Below, in pieces: positions 19,939 through 28,931 of a DNA stretch of 39,671 nucleotides. The translations under genes were made by a program, and so were the position numbers. The DNA is from an uncultured Saprospiraceae bacterium (GTDB lineage Bacteria; Bacteroidota; Bacteroidia; Chitinophagales; Saprospiraceae), in the NCBI GenBank assembly GCA_937997635.1, contig CALLFA010000159.1, positions 1 to 39,671 of the forward strand. The letters are read 5' to 3'. Below the pieces are notes generated by a model. The model did not search any database and was not told the DNA's origin. It was given only the letters and a program-made list of their open reading frames with translations. How positions within the stretch are numbered: position 1 is the first letter of the stretch; every line of letters begins with the position of its first letter.

Positions 19939-21249
19939 CTAACCACCGAAATCATCGAAGGCGATATTTTCTTCAGGAACTCCTAAGTCATCTAAAGTTC
20001 TAATGACTGAAGCGTTCATGGCAGGAGGACCGCAAAAGTAATATTCAATTTCTTCTGGTTCCGGGTGGTTTTTCAAGTATTGTTCATAGCAAACGCTCAT
20101 GATATACCCTTTAAAGCCATCACCTGGCGCATCTATATTTTCTTTTACTTGCCAGTTGTCTTCTTCCAATGGATTATCCAGTGCTACATAGAATTTGAAG
20201 TTTGGAAACTCTTCTTCAATCTTTCTGAATTCTTCTATGTAAAACAATTCTCGTTTTGTTCGACCACCATACCAGAAAGACACTTTTCTATCTGTCATTT
20301 TCAAGGTGTGAAACATATGGAATAAATGAGAACGCAATGGGGCCATACCTGCACCACCACCGATGTACACCATTTCTTTTTTGGTATCCTTGATGAAAAA
20401 TTCTCCGTAAGGACCAGAAATCATACACTTATCTCCTGGTTTCAATCCAAATACATAAGAAGAACAAACACCTGGATTCACATCCATCCAACCATTTTTA
20501 GCTCTGTCGAATGGAGGAGTTGCGATCCTGATGTTCAGTTTTACTATATTGCCTTCTGCTGGGTGGTTCGCCATCGAGTATGCACGGAACTGCTCCTCTT
20601 CATTCACCATTCTCAAATCCCACAATTTGAACTTATCCCATTCAGATCTGAATTTGTCTTTATCGTCATGATGCTCTGGGTGGGCATCGATTTCCATTGT
20701 CTTAAAGTCGACTGCAATTTCAGGGACATCAATTTGGATATATCCTCCTGATTCAAAATCTAAGATTTCACCATCTGGAAGTTTGACAACAAACTCTTTT
20801 ATGAAAGAAGCTACATTGTAATTAGACACAACTTCACATTCCCATTTCTTAATACCAAATATTTCTTCTGGAATAGAGATATCCATGTCTTCTCTGACCT
20901 TTACTTGACAAGCAAGTCGTTTGCCTTCAGCGGCTTCTTTTCTTGTCAGGTGATTCATCTCCGTAGGTAGGACATCTCCCCCACCCGCGTGAACGTGGCA
21001 TTCACACATTGCGCATGTACCACCGCCACCACAGGCTGATGGTAAAAATACACTCTTCTCAGAAAGAGCTGACAATAAAGTCACACCTGGTTGTACTTGT
21101 AATGGATTATCTGTATCGCCATTTACCGTAATGGCAACAGCACCTTGAGGCACCAATTGTTTTCGGGCGTAAATGAGCATCATCATCAACGATAAAATGA
21201 CTGCTGCGAAAACTAATACTGCAACTAAAATTGGAATAATTAAAGACAT
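19939..21249 (-). CDS. nqrF: Na+-translocating NADH:quinone reductase subunit F
   Basis: NqrF is the electron-input subunit: it oxidises NADH through FAD and passes electrons to a 2Fe-2S centre. The 436-residue product has one N-terminal membrane helix (residues 3-27), a ferredoxin-like domain with Cys73, Cys79, Cys82 and Cys114 (CGGGGTCAMC), an FAD-binding segment (RAYSMANHP) and an NAD-binding domain (GGGAGMAPLRSH, then YYFCGPPAMN). It ends in the conserved DDFGG. It is the last gene of nqrABCDEF. Its final 50 bp are duplicated at 16153-16202, and no minus-strand T-run terminator follows the stop, so transcripts may run on into the protease gene. Confidence 0.97.
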   Translation of the reverse strand: MSLIIPILVAVLVFAAVILSLMMMLIYARKQLVPQGAVAITVNGDTDNPLQVQPGVTLLSALSEKSVFLPSACGGGGTCAMCECHVHAGGGDVLPTEMNHLTRKEAAEGKRLACQVKVREDMDISIPEEIFGIKKWECEVVSNYNVASFIKEFVVKLPDGEILDFESGGYIQIDVPEIAVDFKTMEIDAHPEHHDDKDKFRSEWDKFKLWDLRMVNEEEQFRAYSMANHPAEGNIVKLNIRIATPPFDRAKNGWMDVNPGVCSSYVFGLKPGDKCMISGPYGEFFIKDTKKEMVYIGGGAGMAPLRSHLFHMFHTLKMTDRKVSFWYGGRTKRELFYIEEFRKIEEEFPNFKFYVALDNPLEEDNWQVKENIDAPGDGFKGYIMSVCYEQYLKNHPEPEEIEYYFCGPPAMNASVIRTLDDLGVPEENIAFDDFGG

Positions 21250-21275
21250 ATATCTTTTGTAATAATGTAAATCAA

Positions 21276-21875
21276 TTAAAATGCATTGGGATCAATTCCC
21301 ATTAAGCCCATAAAGGCCATACCCATTAATCCTGTTAATATAAATGCCATACCTAAACCTCTCAATGCTGGTGGAACAGCACTGTATCTGATTTTCTCTC
21401 TAATCGCTGCAATTGCAATAATCGCCAAAAACCAACCAAACCCACCTCCTAGTCCAAAAGCAACCGACTCACTAAAATTGTATTCTTTGGATACCATAAA
21501 TAATGATCCTCCTAAAATGGCACAGTTCACCGTTATTAAAGGCAAAAAGATACCTAAGGAATTATATAAGGCTGGAGAAAATTTTTCAACTACCATCTCT
21601 ACCAACTGTACCATTGATGCAATCACAGCAATGAATAATATCAATCTTAAAAATGTGAGGTCCATATGGAAGATACCACCTTCACCTAACAGAAAAGTAT
21701 TGATGAGCCAATTGATCGGCATTGTGATTCCTAAAACAAATATGACAGCCAGACCAAGTCCAAATGCCGTCTTAACTGTTTTGGATACTGCCAGATAAGA
21801 ACACATACCTAAGAAGTAGGACAATGCAAGATTCTCAATAAAGGCTGATTTGATAAATATATTTACGAGTTCCAT
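21276..21875 (-). CDS. nqrE: Na+-translocating NADH:quinone reductase subunit E
   Basis: NqrE is an integral membrane subunit that, with NqrD, forms the paired inverted halves of the sodium-path core and holds an iron centre at their interface. The 199-residue product has about six hydrophobic segments and the family length. It starts [20 protein letters not shown] and contains the conserved cysteine regions [11 protein letters not shown] and [11 protein letters not shown]. The gene is 9 bp downstream of nqrD and 26 bp upstream of nqrF, within the operon. Confidence 0.96.
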   Translation of the reverse strand: MELVNIFIKSAFIENLALSYFLGMCSYLAVSKTVKTAFGLGLAVIFVLGITMPINWLINTFLLGEGGIFHMDLTFLRLILFIAVIASMVQLVEMVVEKFSPALYNSLGIFLPLITVNCAILGGSLFMVSKEYNFSESVAFGLGGGFGWFLAIIAIAAIREKIRYSAVPPALRGLGMAFILTGLMGMAFMGLMGIDPNAF

Positions 21876-21884
21876 AAGTTCTGT

Positions 21885-22586
21885 TTAAGAGACGTCAACT
21901 AAACTAGGGTTCCATGCTCTGTGTACCCAAATCACAATTCCAATAACAAACATTGCTGATGGAAATAAAACCATCAAGTTATTATTTGCATACCATCCAA
22001 ACAACCAACTCTCTTGTGTATTAATGAGGTATTCAGATGTAGCTCCAATTATTTTAAAACCGAATAACGAACCACTTCCCAATAACTCTCTAAAGAAGGC
22101 TACGATCAAAAGAATAAGACCATAACCTACACCATTACCAAGTCCATCCAAAAACGACTCCCAGGGCCTGTTGGCTGAAGCAAATGCTTCGAGACGGCCC
22201 ATGATGATGCAATTCGTAATGATCAATCCAATGAATACCGATAAAGCCTTATAACTTTCGAAGCTTACCGCTTTCAATGTCAACTCAACAACTGTTACCA
22301 AGGTTGCAATAATCACCAATTGCACGATCATCCTTACTTGAGAAGGAATAACATTTCTAAGCATAGATGTGATGACATTAGATCCGATACACACGAATAT
22401 CACGGCAATGGCCATGACAAATGCATTTTTCATTCCTGTGGTGACTGCCAAAGCAGAACAAATACCAAGTACCTGTACGGTAATCGGATTATTGTCATTC
22501 AGAGGATCCGTCAATAACTTTTTCTCTTTCTTTCCGAATTTAATCGGAGCAGCTTTTTCTTTAACTACTACTGCAGTTTCTGCCAT
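21885..22586 (-). CDS. nqrD: Na+-translocating NADH:quinone reductase subunit D
   Basis: The 233-residue membrane protein is homologous to NqrE/RnfA. The canonical part begins near [20 protein letters not shown], and the paired cysteine motifs are [10 protein letters not shown] and [15 protein letters not shown] soluble N-terminal stretch of about 25 residues ([20 protein letters not shown]) precedes it. Only 3 bp separate it from nqrC, indicating translational coupling. With NqrE it forms the membrane core carrying electrons across the bilayer. Confidence 0.96.
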   Translation of the reverse strand: MAETAVVVKEKAAPIKFGKKEKKLLTDPLNDNNPITVQVLGICSALAVTTGMKNAFVMAIAVIFVCIGSNVITSMLRNVIPSQVRMIVQLVIIATLVTVVELTLKAVSFESYKALSVFIGLIITNCIIMGRLEAFASANRPWESFLDGLGNGVGYGLILLIVAFFRELLGSGSLFGFKIIGATSEYLINTQESWLFGWYANNNLMVLFPSAMFVIGIVIWVHRAWNPSLVDVS

Positions 22587-22589
22587 AAT

Positions 22590-23336
22590 TTATCCTTTAA
22601 CCGATTTAATAAATGGTTCATAATATCGTAGACCTCTTTTTAACATTTCAGTGACTCCATCTGCTGTGATGGTCGCACCAGAAATGCCATCTACCTCGTA
22701 CACATCATTTTTAGCACCACCTTTTCTGACATAAACAGATTTAAACTGTCCGTCTTCATCATAGATTTTTTTGCCTATAAATTGTCGAGCCCATGCCACG
22801 TTATCTTTAATCTCTGCTCCTAATCCAGGCGTCTCTGTAATATGATCAAAAGATACACCTGCGATTGTATTGAGGTCTTCTTCAAATGCAATATTGCCCC
22901 AGATGGCATCCCAAAGTCCTTTACCTCTTGTGTGCAGAATGTAATACTTTTTGCCATCAGCTTTTGTAAATATAAAGACAGGTAAAACCTTATCTTCTTC
23001 ATCTTTTTTTGCTTCTTTTGCCATATCAACATTTTCCGCCATTCCACCTACATAGCCCATGGATTCTACGGCTGCAACATCGTACTCTTCACCATCTGTA
23101 TCTATGACAACTTGTTTGATTTGATTGGTGAAAATGTCTTGTATCTGTGGCTCAGTCAATGCTTTAAAATCTCCATCTATGTGATCTGCTACTGCAGATA
23201 ATATCGCTTTCTTATTGTAAGCCGCTTCATTACTGTCGTGGATTGGCTTTAAGAAGTTGTACATGCCTGCAAGTATAAATGCAACAATTGCACACATGAC
23301 GATTCCGAATATGATTACTGATCTTGTACTATGCAC
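22590..23336 (-). CDS. nqrC: Na+-translocating NADH:quinone reductase subunit C
   Basis: NqrC carries a covalently bound FMN on its periplasmic domain. The 248-residue product has one N-terminal helix (residues 8-29) and the flavinylation motif SGAT at 219-222; by family knowledge ApbE attaches FMN to Thr222. The segment ITETPGLGAEI is also typical. The start codon overlaps the end of nqrB by 8 bp. A charged loop (AKEAKKDEEDK, about 107-116) is a local peculiarity of little consequence. Confidence 0.96.
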   Translation of the reverse strand: MHSTRSVIIFGIVMCAIVAFILAGMYNFLKPIHDSNEAAYNKKAILSAVADHIDGDFKALTEPQIQDIFTNQIKQVVIDTDGEEYDVAAVESMGYVGGMAENVDMAKEAKKDEEDKVLPVFIFTKADGKKYYILHTRGKGLWDAIWGNIAFEEDLNTIAGVSFDHITETPGLGAEIKDNVAWARQFIGKKIYDEDGQFKSVYVRKGGAKNDVYEVDGISGATITADGVTEMLKRGLRYYEPFIKSVKG

Positions 23337-24585
23337 GGGCTAATCTTTTTTTCATGTTTGACTCAAATACGTAATGATCAATCAATGCTGAAAACGTATT
23401 CAAGAATAAAATTGCCAACATCCATCCTTCTGGATATGCCGGATTTACAATTCTTATGATGATTCCAATGAACCCTATCATAAACCCATAAATCCATTTT
23501 CCTGTATTGGTAGACGCCGCGGTCACAGGGTCAGTTGCCATGAATGCAATTGCAAACAGCATACTACCTATCCACATATGATAATACCAAGGTACTGTCA
23601 TAAATGGCGTTGCTCCCCATGCGTTTAGTAACATTCCCATAAGGAAAGCACCTAAAAATGCACCTACTATAATTCTCCAACTCGCGATACCTCTTACAAT
23701 AAGAAACAACATGCCGAGTATAATCAATGGCTTACATGTCTCCCCAATCGAACCAGGGATAGCTCCCCACCACATCTGAGCTGGTGAGTACACACTAGTC
23801 ACTGCTTCCCATCCATCTTGATTAGCTAAAGCTAGTGGAGTCGCTCCTGTAAAGCCGTTCACGACGGCCCCTCCGGAAACAAATTCATCGAGCCCCATCC
23901 AACCAAACAGAACATTAAAAATGCTGTGCATCCATCCATATTCTGTTGTCACTCCTGCAGCAACTGTTTCAAAACCAGAAACCCAAACATTGTCACCTGA
24001 TATCGTTGTCGGGTATGCAAAGAAAATAAATACACGAGCAAGTAATGCGACATTCCAGATATTCATTCCTGTACCGCCAAAAGCTTCTTTTCCTATAATC
24101 ACAGCAAAGGCAACCGCCACAGCAAGCATCCACAATGGCACATCTGGTGGCATGATGAGCGTGATGAGCGGGCCAGAAACAAGGAAGCCTTCTTCTACCG
24201 AATGGCCCTTTTTGGCTGCGAAGAAAATTTCAATACCTAGTCCGACTAAGTGCGTTACTAAAAATATTGGCAATATCTTGATGACCCCGTGTATGAGTTT
24301 TAAATGAAATCCTTCAATGAATCCCATGTACTGCCCCATAGCAACAAAATGCTGGTGTCCAATATTATAGGTACCAAATGCCAAGCAAAGCTGCAAGGCG
24401 ATCATCACCTGAAACATTGTCCTTTTCAAATCCATACCGTCTCTGATATGAACTCCTCCAGACGTAGTGCTCTTTGGTGAATATAAGAATGTGAACACAG
24501 CATCGACCGCAGTTTTGCCAATTTTAGCTGGCGTGGTCTTAGCTTCTTTGTGTTCTATTTTTTCGAAAAAGTCAATTAAACCCAT
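23329..24585 (-). CDS. nqrB: Na+-translocating NADH:quinone reductase subunit B
   Basis: NqrB is the largest membrane subunit, with the second covalent FMN, riboflavin and the quinone site. The 418-residue product has about ten hydrophobic segments. The flavinylation motif is FTGATPLALA, with Thr249 as the expected FMN site. A soluble N-terminal part precedes the first helix (about residues 1-58), as usual for NqrB. It follows nqrA by 20 bp and overlaps nqrC by 8 bp. Confidence 0.97.
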   Translation of the reverse strand: MGLIDFFEKIEHKEAKTTPAKIGKTAVDAVFTFLYSPKSTTSGGVHIRDGMDLKRTMFQVMIALQLCLAFGTYNIGHQHFVAMGQYMGFIEGFHLKLIHGVIKILPIFLVTHLVGLGIEIFFAAKKGHSVEEGFLVSGPLITLIMPPDVPLWMLAVAVAFAVIIGKEAFGGTGMNIWNVALLARVFIFFAYPTTISGDNVWVSGFETVAAGVTTEYGWMHSIFNVLFGWMGLDEFVSGGAVVNGFTGATPLALANQDGWEAVTSVYSPAQMWWGAIPGSIGETCKPLIILGMLFLIVRGIASWRIIVGAFLGAFLMGMLLNAWGATPFMTVPWYYHMWIGSMLFAIAFMATDPVTAASTNTGKWIYGFMIGFIGIIIRIVNPAYPEGWMLAILFLNTFSALIDHYVFESNMKKRLARA

Positions 24586-24605
24586 TCCTGTTTTTTAATG
24601 TTAGA

Positions 24606-26270
24606 CTATCCTTGTTCGCGCATCATTTCTAAGCCTTCTCTTAGTATCTTTTGCAGTGGTTGCTTAGACGTACATGCAAACTCGCATAGTGCGACATCTT
24701 CTTCAGATAATTCTGTTATGCCTAATCCTTCCATGCGTTCGTAATCATTGGCCATGATTGCTTTCATCAATTGTTGCACATGGATATCCATCGGCATTAT
24801 TGATTCATACTGACCAGTCATGACAAAAGCTCTCCTTTCACCGTGCGTATTGGTATTCGGCTCAAATTCATGATTTTTAAACAAAAAGTTAGGATAAGTC
24901 TTTGACACACTTGGCCGTGGTATAACTGGAAATAACCATCCAAACAATTCGTAGTCGTCTCCCTCTGGTATTGCCGTTATTTGATTATCAGTGTGATTTA
25001 AAAAATCATCACTACTCACTTGTTTCCCAGACAAAACATCACCTGCAATTATCCTTGATTTACCTTCCTTAAGATTCCCAGCTATCAAGTCTGCTATATT
25101 GGCACCTTGATGTGTTTTAACGTAAGTCGGATTCTCGAATTCAGACCCTGTTAATGCAATAATTCTGTCGGCTTTGAATTTACCTGATAGGAACAATTCT
25201 CCTAACGTAATCAACGATTCAACAGTGAGCGTCCAAACCTTATTCGTGCCACTTATGGGAGCAATGTGGTGTATTTGCACACCAACATTACCTGCTGGAT
25301 GTTTGCCTTTAAACCAATGTAATTTAGCCCCTTCGATCCCTGTAAATTCTACAGGAGGCGCAACGGCATGGGAGGCATCTAGTGAAATATGCACATCTCC
25401 TGAAGTCAATTTCGAAAGTACATCGACACCTTTCTGTATAGCAGCACCATTACCCTTTGCAATAAAGCCTAAATCAGGAGCAAGTGGCGATGTATCGAAT
25501 GTGCTGATGAATATATTAGCCGGTATGACATCTGGACTTGGAAGAACATCATAAGGACGTTCGTTTAACAATGTCCAAGCACCTGAGTTTAATATAAGCT
25601 CAACCAATTGTTCGCGTGTAGCTGTTTCTATCGCCGGAACATCATGTGTTACATAGGAAAGATCTCGATCTCCTAGGACAATGACATCTGTGATAGATCT
25701 TTTCGCACCTCTTCTTATTTCGGCTACTTCGCCGCTTACTGGCGAAACGTATTTAACTCTGTTGTCTTTTTTGTCTTCGAACAAGGGTTGACCTGCCTTT
25801 ACTTCATCACCAACAGCAACCAACATCCGTGGTATCGGAGATAGTCCTCTAAAGTTAGTTGGTTTAACTGCGAAAGTCTTTGCCTTAATTTCTGTATTAA
25901 TCTCCTTATTTGCTGATCCTACCAAATTGATATCGTGTCCCTTAGTCAACTTATGTACTGGTTGGTCAGCCGCATAAGCAGGAGTAGGACCTCCTAGTAA
26001 CTCTGAGAATTTCGGAATTATGGAGAAATTATTCTTCGTTGTATCAGATCCAAGTTTTTTGGCTTCAACCTGCATCAGATTGTCACTGATGGACAGAATT
26101 GCAAATACAACCAAGATTAAAGCTACTGCTGCAATTATGTAGGTCGCGATTTGAGAGCCAGAACCAGTGGACTGAGCGGAGGTTATTTCTGCTACTAGAA
26201 CTAGTATAACCAGGGGTAAAATTCTGTAGCGATTTTGTCTGTTTATCATTGAAAAGGTCTTCAAAAACAC
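24606..26270 (-). CDS. nqrA: Na+-translocating NADH:quinone reductase subunit A with N-terminal membrane extension
   Basis: NqrA is the peripheral cytoplasmic subunit that interacts with quinone and the other Nqr subunits. Its recognisable family region starts near residue 106 (HKLTKGHDINLVGSANKEI) and continues to the end with ordinary features such as IPRMLVAVGDEVKAGQPLF and GERRAFVMTGQYESIMP. In front is an extension of about 105 residues with two hydrophobic segments: residues 17-33, ending like a signal peptide (AEITSAQ), and residues 41-62 (IATYIIAAVALILVVFAILS). Typical NqrA is about 450 residues; this one is 554. The start could be Met8 (26249) instead, which the candidate promoter box at 26273-26280 favours. 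It is the first gene of the operon. Confidence 0.93.
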   Translation of the reverse strand: MFLKTFSMINRQNRYRILPLVILVLVAEITSAQSTGSGSQIATYIIAAVALILVVFAILSISDNLMQVEAKKLGSDTTKNNFSIIPKFSELLGGPTPAYAADQPVHKLTKGHDINLVGSANKEINTEIKAKTFAVKPTNFRGLSPIPRMLVAVGDEVKAGQPLFEDKKDNRVKYVSPVSGEVAEIRRGAKRSITDVIVLGDRDLSYVTHDVPAIETATREQLVELILNSGAWTLLNERPYDVLPSPDVIPANIFISTFDTSPLAPDLGFIAKGNGAAIQKGVDVLSKLTSGDVHISLDASHAVAPPVEFTGIEGAKLHWFKGKHPAGNVGVQIHHIAPISGTNKVWTLTVESLITLGELFLSGKFKADRIIALTGSEFENPTYVKTHQGANIADLIAGNLKEGKSRIIAGDVLSGKQVSSDDFLNHTDNQITAIPEGDDYELFGWLFPVIPRPSVSKTYPNFLFKNHEFEPNTNTHGERRAFVMTGQYESIMPMDIHVQQLMKAIMANDYERMEGLGITELSEEDVALCEFACTSKQPLQKILREGLEMMREQG

Positions 26271-26272
26271 CG

Positions 26273-26280
26273 CAAATGTA
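26273..26280 (-). promoter_or_regulatory. Candidate -7 box of the nqr operon
   Basis: The minus strand reads TACATTTG, matching the Bacteroidota TAnnTTTG consensus, in the 128-bp gap before nqrA. Transcription would begin close to the first possible nqrA start (26270), so if real it favours translation from Met8 at 26249. No clear -33 TTTG partner is seen. Confidence 0.3.
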
Positions 26281-26398
26281 TAAAGAATTTACATATGAAT
26301 TTAGCAGTTATGTGTCTAGTTACGCAACATGCTTATTTAGATTCATTCTACATAATTATCCTGCTGTATTTCTTGAACATTTATACGGGCTATAAGTT

Positions 26399-27832
26399 TT
26401 AAGAATCGAGTAATGACGGGATCTTTTTTTCCCAATTTACTAACTTTTCTAATTGTCTGGACAACTGGAGAATACGTAACTCATCACCATTTTTTGCAGC
26501 AAGTTGGACACCGATCGGTAAGCCTTGATCGTTCCAGTAGACAGGTACAGATGCTGCGGGCTGACCTGACACATTAAAGAGAGCTGTCATTGGAGCAAAT
26601 TCAGATGCTATTTCAAATGGTTTCATAGGTTGATCTACATTCTGATTCATCAGGCCTAAGTCGACTGGGGCTTGTGCTAAAGAGCTATTTATCCATATAT
26701 CAAACTGGCCACAAAATTCTTGGATGGCTCTGGCTATTTTATGCATTTTCTGTAAAGTGAACTCATATTGCGGACCAGTAATTTTCTTAGCTTCTTTGTA
26801 TAAGGCGAGTGAAAGCGGTTCTACCAGCTGACTTGGTGGCAGTTGACCTGTTTTATTTTCAAATATCGCCAATGCTGTTGTGGCACCAACTGACCATAAT
26901 ACATTGAACAATGTACCGAGTTCTTTTCCAGAGAACGGAACGTCTAAATCCTTTTGCTCTACCTTATGTCCTAATGAATGACACATGTCTACCGTTTTCA
27001 TCACAGCGTCTCGACAATCCTGAGCAATTGGACTCCCAAATGGCGAGGTTAAACTATACCCGATGTGTAACTGCTTGGGTTCTTCATCTATCCTATCTGC
27101 GTAAGACCCACCAAAAAAAGGCGCTTTGTAAAAAGAATATGGATCATCTACAGAAAGTAAATCCAGTATTGCCGCAGAATCCCTGACAGATCGCGTCAAG
27201 ACATGTTCTTCTACTAAGCCTCCCACTAATGAAGACAGTGGGGCTAAAGGAATCCTGCCTCTTGATGGCTTCAAGCCAAATAAACCACAACAAGAAGACG
27301 GGATGCGAATGGAACCTCCACCATCATTGCCATGTGCCACTGCGACTAATCTCGCGGCGACTGCTGCTGCAGAACCTCCACTAGATCCACCTGGAGTTTT
27401 GGACAAATTCCACGGATTTTTCGTTGGTCCAAAGGCTTGTGGTTCTGTAGTGGGCAATAGTCCAAATTCGGGCATATTGGTTTTTCCTATGATAATGAAA
27501 CCTGCTGTCTCTAATCTTTTGACCAGTTCACTATCGTATTCTGCAACGTATGATTTCAACATATTGGAGCCATTACTAAAGGTCTCTCCTTTCACACATG
27601 CAATGCCATCTTTGAGTAAAATTGGTACTCCATAAAACGGAGCGTTTTTGTTTAATTCTTTTAGTTTCCTGCGCGCTCGATCATATAGGGGATTTATAAC
27701 GGCATTTATGGTAGGATTGATTTTCTCAATAGCTTCAACGCTACACTCAACTAACTCTGCGGCTGTGATACTGCCAGTTCTGATGTGAGATGCTTGAGCG
27801 ATCGCATCCTTTAATAAGACCTCATTTATCAT
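26399..27832 (-). CDS. Amidase signature family enzyme
   Basis: The 477-residue product belongs to the amidase signature family (Ser-cisSer-Lys hydrolases that cut carboxamide bonds; the family also includes GatA). The triad is visible: Lys74 in ILLKDG, cis-Ser150 in TPGGSSGGS, and nucleophile Ser174 in DGGGSIRIPS. It has no signal peptide, so it is cytosolic. It stands alone, without gatB or gatC, and the C-terminal region (FAPMTALFNVSGQPAASVPV) is more like stand-alone amidases than GatA. The substrate cannot be told. It is separated from nqrA by 128 bp and from the DUF1573 gene by 100 bp. Confidence 0.88.
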   Translation of the reverse strand: MINEVLLKDAIAQASHIRTGSITAAELVECSVEAIEKINPTINAVINPLYDRARRKLKELNKNAPFYGVPILLKDGIACVKGETFSNGSNMLKSYVAEYDSELVKRLETAGFIIIGKTNMPEFGLLPTTEPQAFGPTKNPWNLSKTPGGSSGGSAAAVAARLVAVAHGNDGGGSIRIPSSCCGLFGLKPSRGRIPLAPLSSLVGGLVEEHVLTRSVRDSAAILDLLSVDDPYSFYKAPFFGGSYADRIDEEPKQLHIGYSLTSPFGSPIAQDCRDAVMKTVDMCHSLGHKVEQKDLDVPFSGKELGTLFNVLWSVGATTALAIFENKTGQLPPSQLVEPLSLALYKEAKKITGPQYEFTLQKMHKIARAIQEFCGQFDIWINSSLAQAPVDLGLMNQNVDQPMKPFEIASEFAPMTALFNVSGQPAASVPVYWNDQGLPIGVQLAAKNGDELRILQLSRQLEKLVNWEKKIPSLLDS

Positions 27833-27932
27833 TAGGTAGGATTTATCCGTTAAAATAAAACCTTACTTGTGATATACCAAGTCAATTGAATTTTACTCAT
27901 GGATTTTAGTGAAACGAGTAGTTGTTGGAATA

Positions 27933-28406
27933 TTAGAGCTTCTTCACTACAGTAGCTGTAAAATAAGCTATTGTGACGATAGGCTCTGTATTGGCGATAA
28001 TGTCTATAGTCTTTTTTATATCACCACTAAAGCCAGTGCTATCGAATTCAACTTCTATGGTGCCTTTACCGCCAGGAGGAATTGGATCCTCTGTCCAACC
28101 TAAATCAGTGCATTTGCACGCAGTAGCTAAATCTATTTGTAAGGTCTCAGTTCCAGTATTCGTAAAGCTATACACCAAGGTTCGTTTCTCACCTTCTACC
28201 AATTCTCCTATGTTTATTGTATCTAGATCAAAGGTAATTATTGGTGTTTTGGCTGGAGTACTAGCTGTTACTTCAACCGCTTTTTTTGTACTTGAGCAAG
28301 CCATACATAAGATTGCAACACAGAGGAGTGTTGTGGTGGACATTATATATCTTCTTATAACATAGCCTATCATTGCCATAAATCTTTGAAATCTTTTAAT
28401 TAGCAT
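27933..28406 (-). CDS. DUF1573-domain lipoprotein
   Basis: The product of up to 157 residues has a lipoprotein signal (LLCVAILCMAC, lipid on the last Cys) and then a single Ig-like DUF1573 domain (FDLDTINIGELVEGEKRTLV, FTNTGTETLQI, CKCTDLGW, IPPGGKGTIEVEFD). The longest ORF overlaps the upstream gene by 11 bp, but the internal Met10 or Met12 (28379, 28373) gives a better signal peptide and no overlap. DUF1573 proteins are frequent exported proteins of Bacteroidota with no firm function. It is the last gene of the PorP-OmpA cluster. Confidence 0.85.
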   Translation of the reverse strand: MLIKRFQRFMAMIGYVIRRYIMSTTTLLCVAILCMACSSTKKAVEVTASTPAKTPIITFDLDTINIGELVEGEKRTLVYSFTNTGTETLQIDLATACKCTDLGWTEDPIPPGGKGTIEVEFDSTGFSGDIKKTIDIIANTEPIVTIAYFTATVVKKL

Positions 28407-28920
28407 TTGGGTTGAAAATCATCTTGCTACTGACTTCAATTTCTGCTGGTCCCTCAATAATTTTAAACTCGGTTCTTCTATTGAAAGTGTGTTCTTCTTC
28501 AGTGCATGTCATTCCTTGAATGCACTTATTAATAATGTGCTTTTCTCCATAACCTATCGAAACTATTCTATGTTCTGGCACACCTCTTTTCACCAGCCAG
28601 CTTTTGACCGCATCAGCTCTTTCTTGAGACAATTGCTGGTTGTATTTGACAGAGCCTCTCACATCTGTGTGTGAAGAAAGTTCGATAACAATAGTTGGGT
28701 TATCTAACATCAAATCCCTTAAATTGAAGAGGCCATTTTGATAATCAGGCAAAATCTCCCAATTGTCATAATCGTAATAAACATTAATTAATCGGACGGG
28801 TTCGTTAATACTAAGCATCTCATTTTTTGAGCAAGATGTAGTAAACAACATCAACATAGCCAGCATTCCAATGTGGGAGCAACTAATCGTGTTGGCAATA
28901 TGTAAAGCGGCTATTTTCAT
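28396..28920 (-). CDS. Small OmpA-family lipoprotein (peptidoglycan-binding domain only)
   Basis: The 174-residue protein has a lipobox (MLMLFTTSC; the effective start may be Met19 or Met22) and then one OmpA C-terminal domain with the peptidoglycan-binding pattern ELSSHTDVRG, NQQLSQERADAVKSWLVKRG. Its sequence follows the C-terminal domain of the next upstream gene almost position for position, including the insert with two cysteines and the shared FNRRTEFKIIEGP, so it is a partial duplicate. It probably anchors the outer membrane to the cell wall. The gap to the upstream gene is 11 bp; same operon. Confidence 0.88.
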   Translation of the reverse strand: MKIAALHIANTISCSHIGMLAMLMLFTTSCSKNEMLSINEPVRLINVYYDYDNWEILPDYQNGLFNLRDLMLDNPTIVIELSSHTDVRGSVKYNQQLSQERADAVKSWLVKRGVPEHRIVSIGYGEKHIINKCIQGMTCTEEEHTFNRRTEFKIIEGPAEIEVSSKMIFNPNAN

Positions 28921-28931
28921 ATTGATCCCTT

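Larger units (their letters stand above)
16153..19988 (-). mobile_element. Candidate integrated segment bounded by 50-bp copies of the nqrF 3' end
   Basis: The direct 50-bp repeats at 16153-16202 and 19939-19988 enclose 3736 bp with two minus-strand genes and a hairpin-rich non-coding tract. Integration at a gene's 3' end that restores the gene while leaving a short duplicate of its end is typical of tyrosine-recombinase elements. No integrase, transposase or excisionase gene is seen inside, so this would be a non-autonomous or decayed element, or the result of a one-off illegitimate recombination. Confidence 0.5.

Noticed and set aside
16153..19988. Possibility of a complete integrative element or prophage (because of the tail-fibre-like protein)
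   Set aside because: No integrase, capsid, terminase or replication gene is present; S74-domain proteins with signal peptides are common exported proteins in Bacteroidota.
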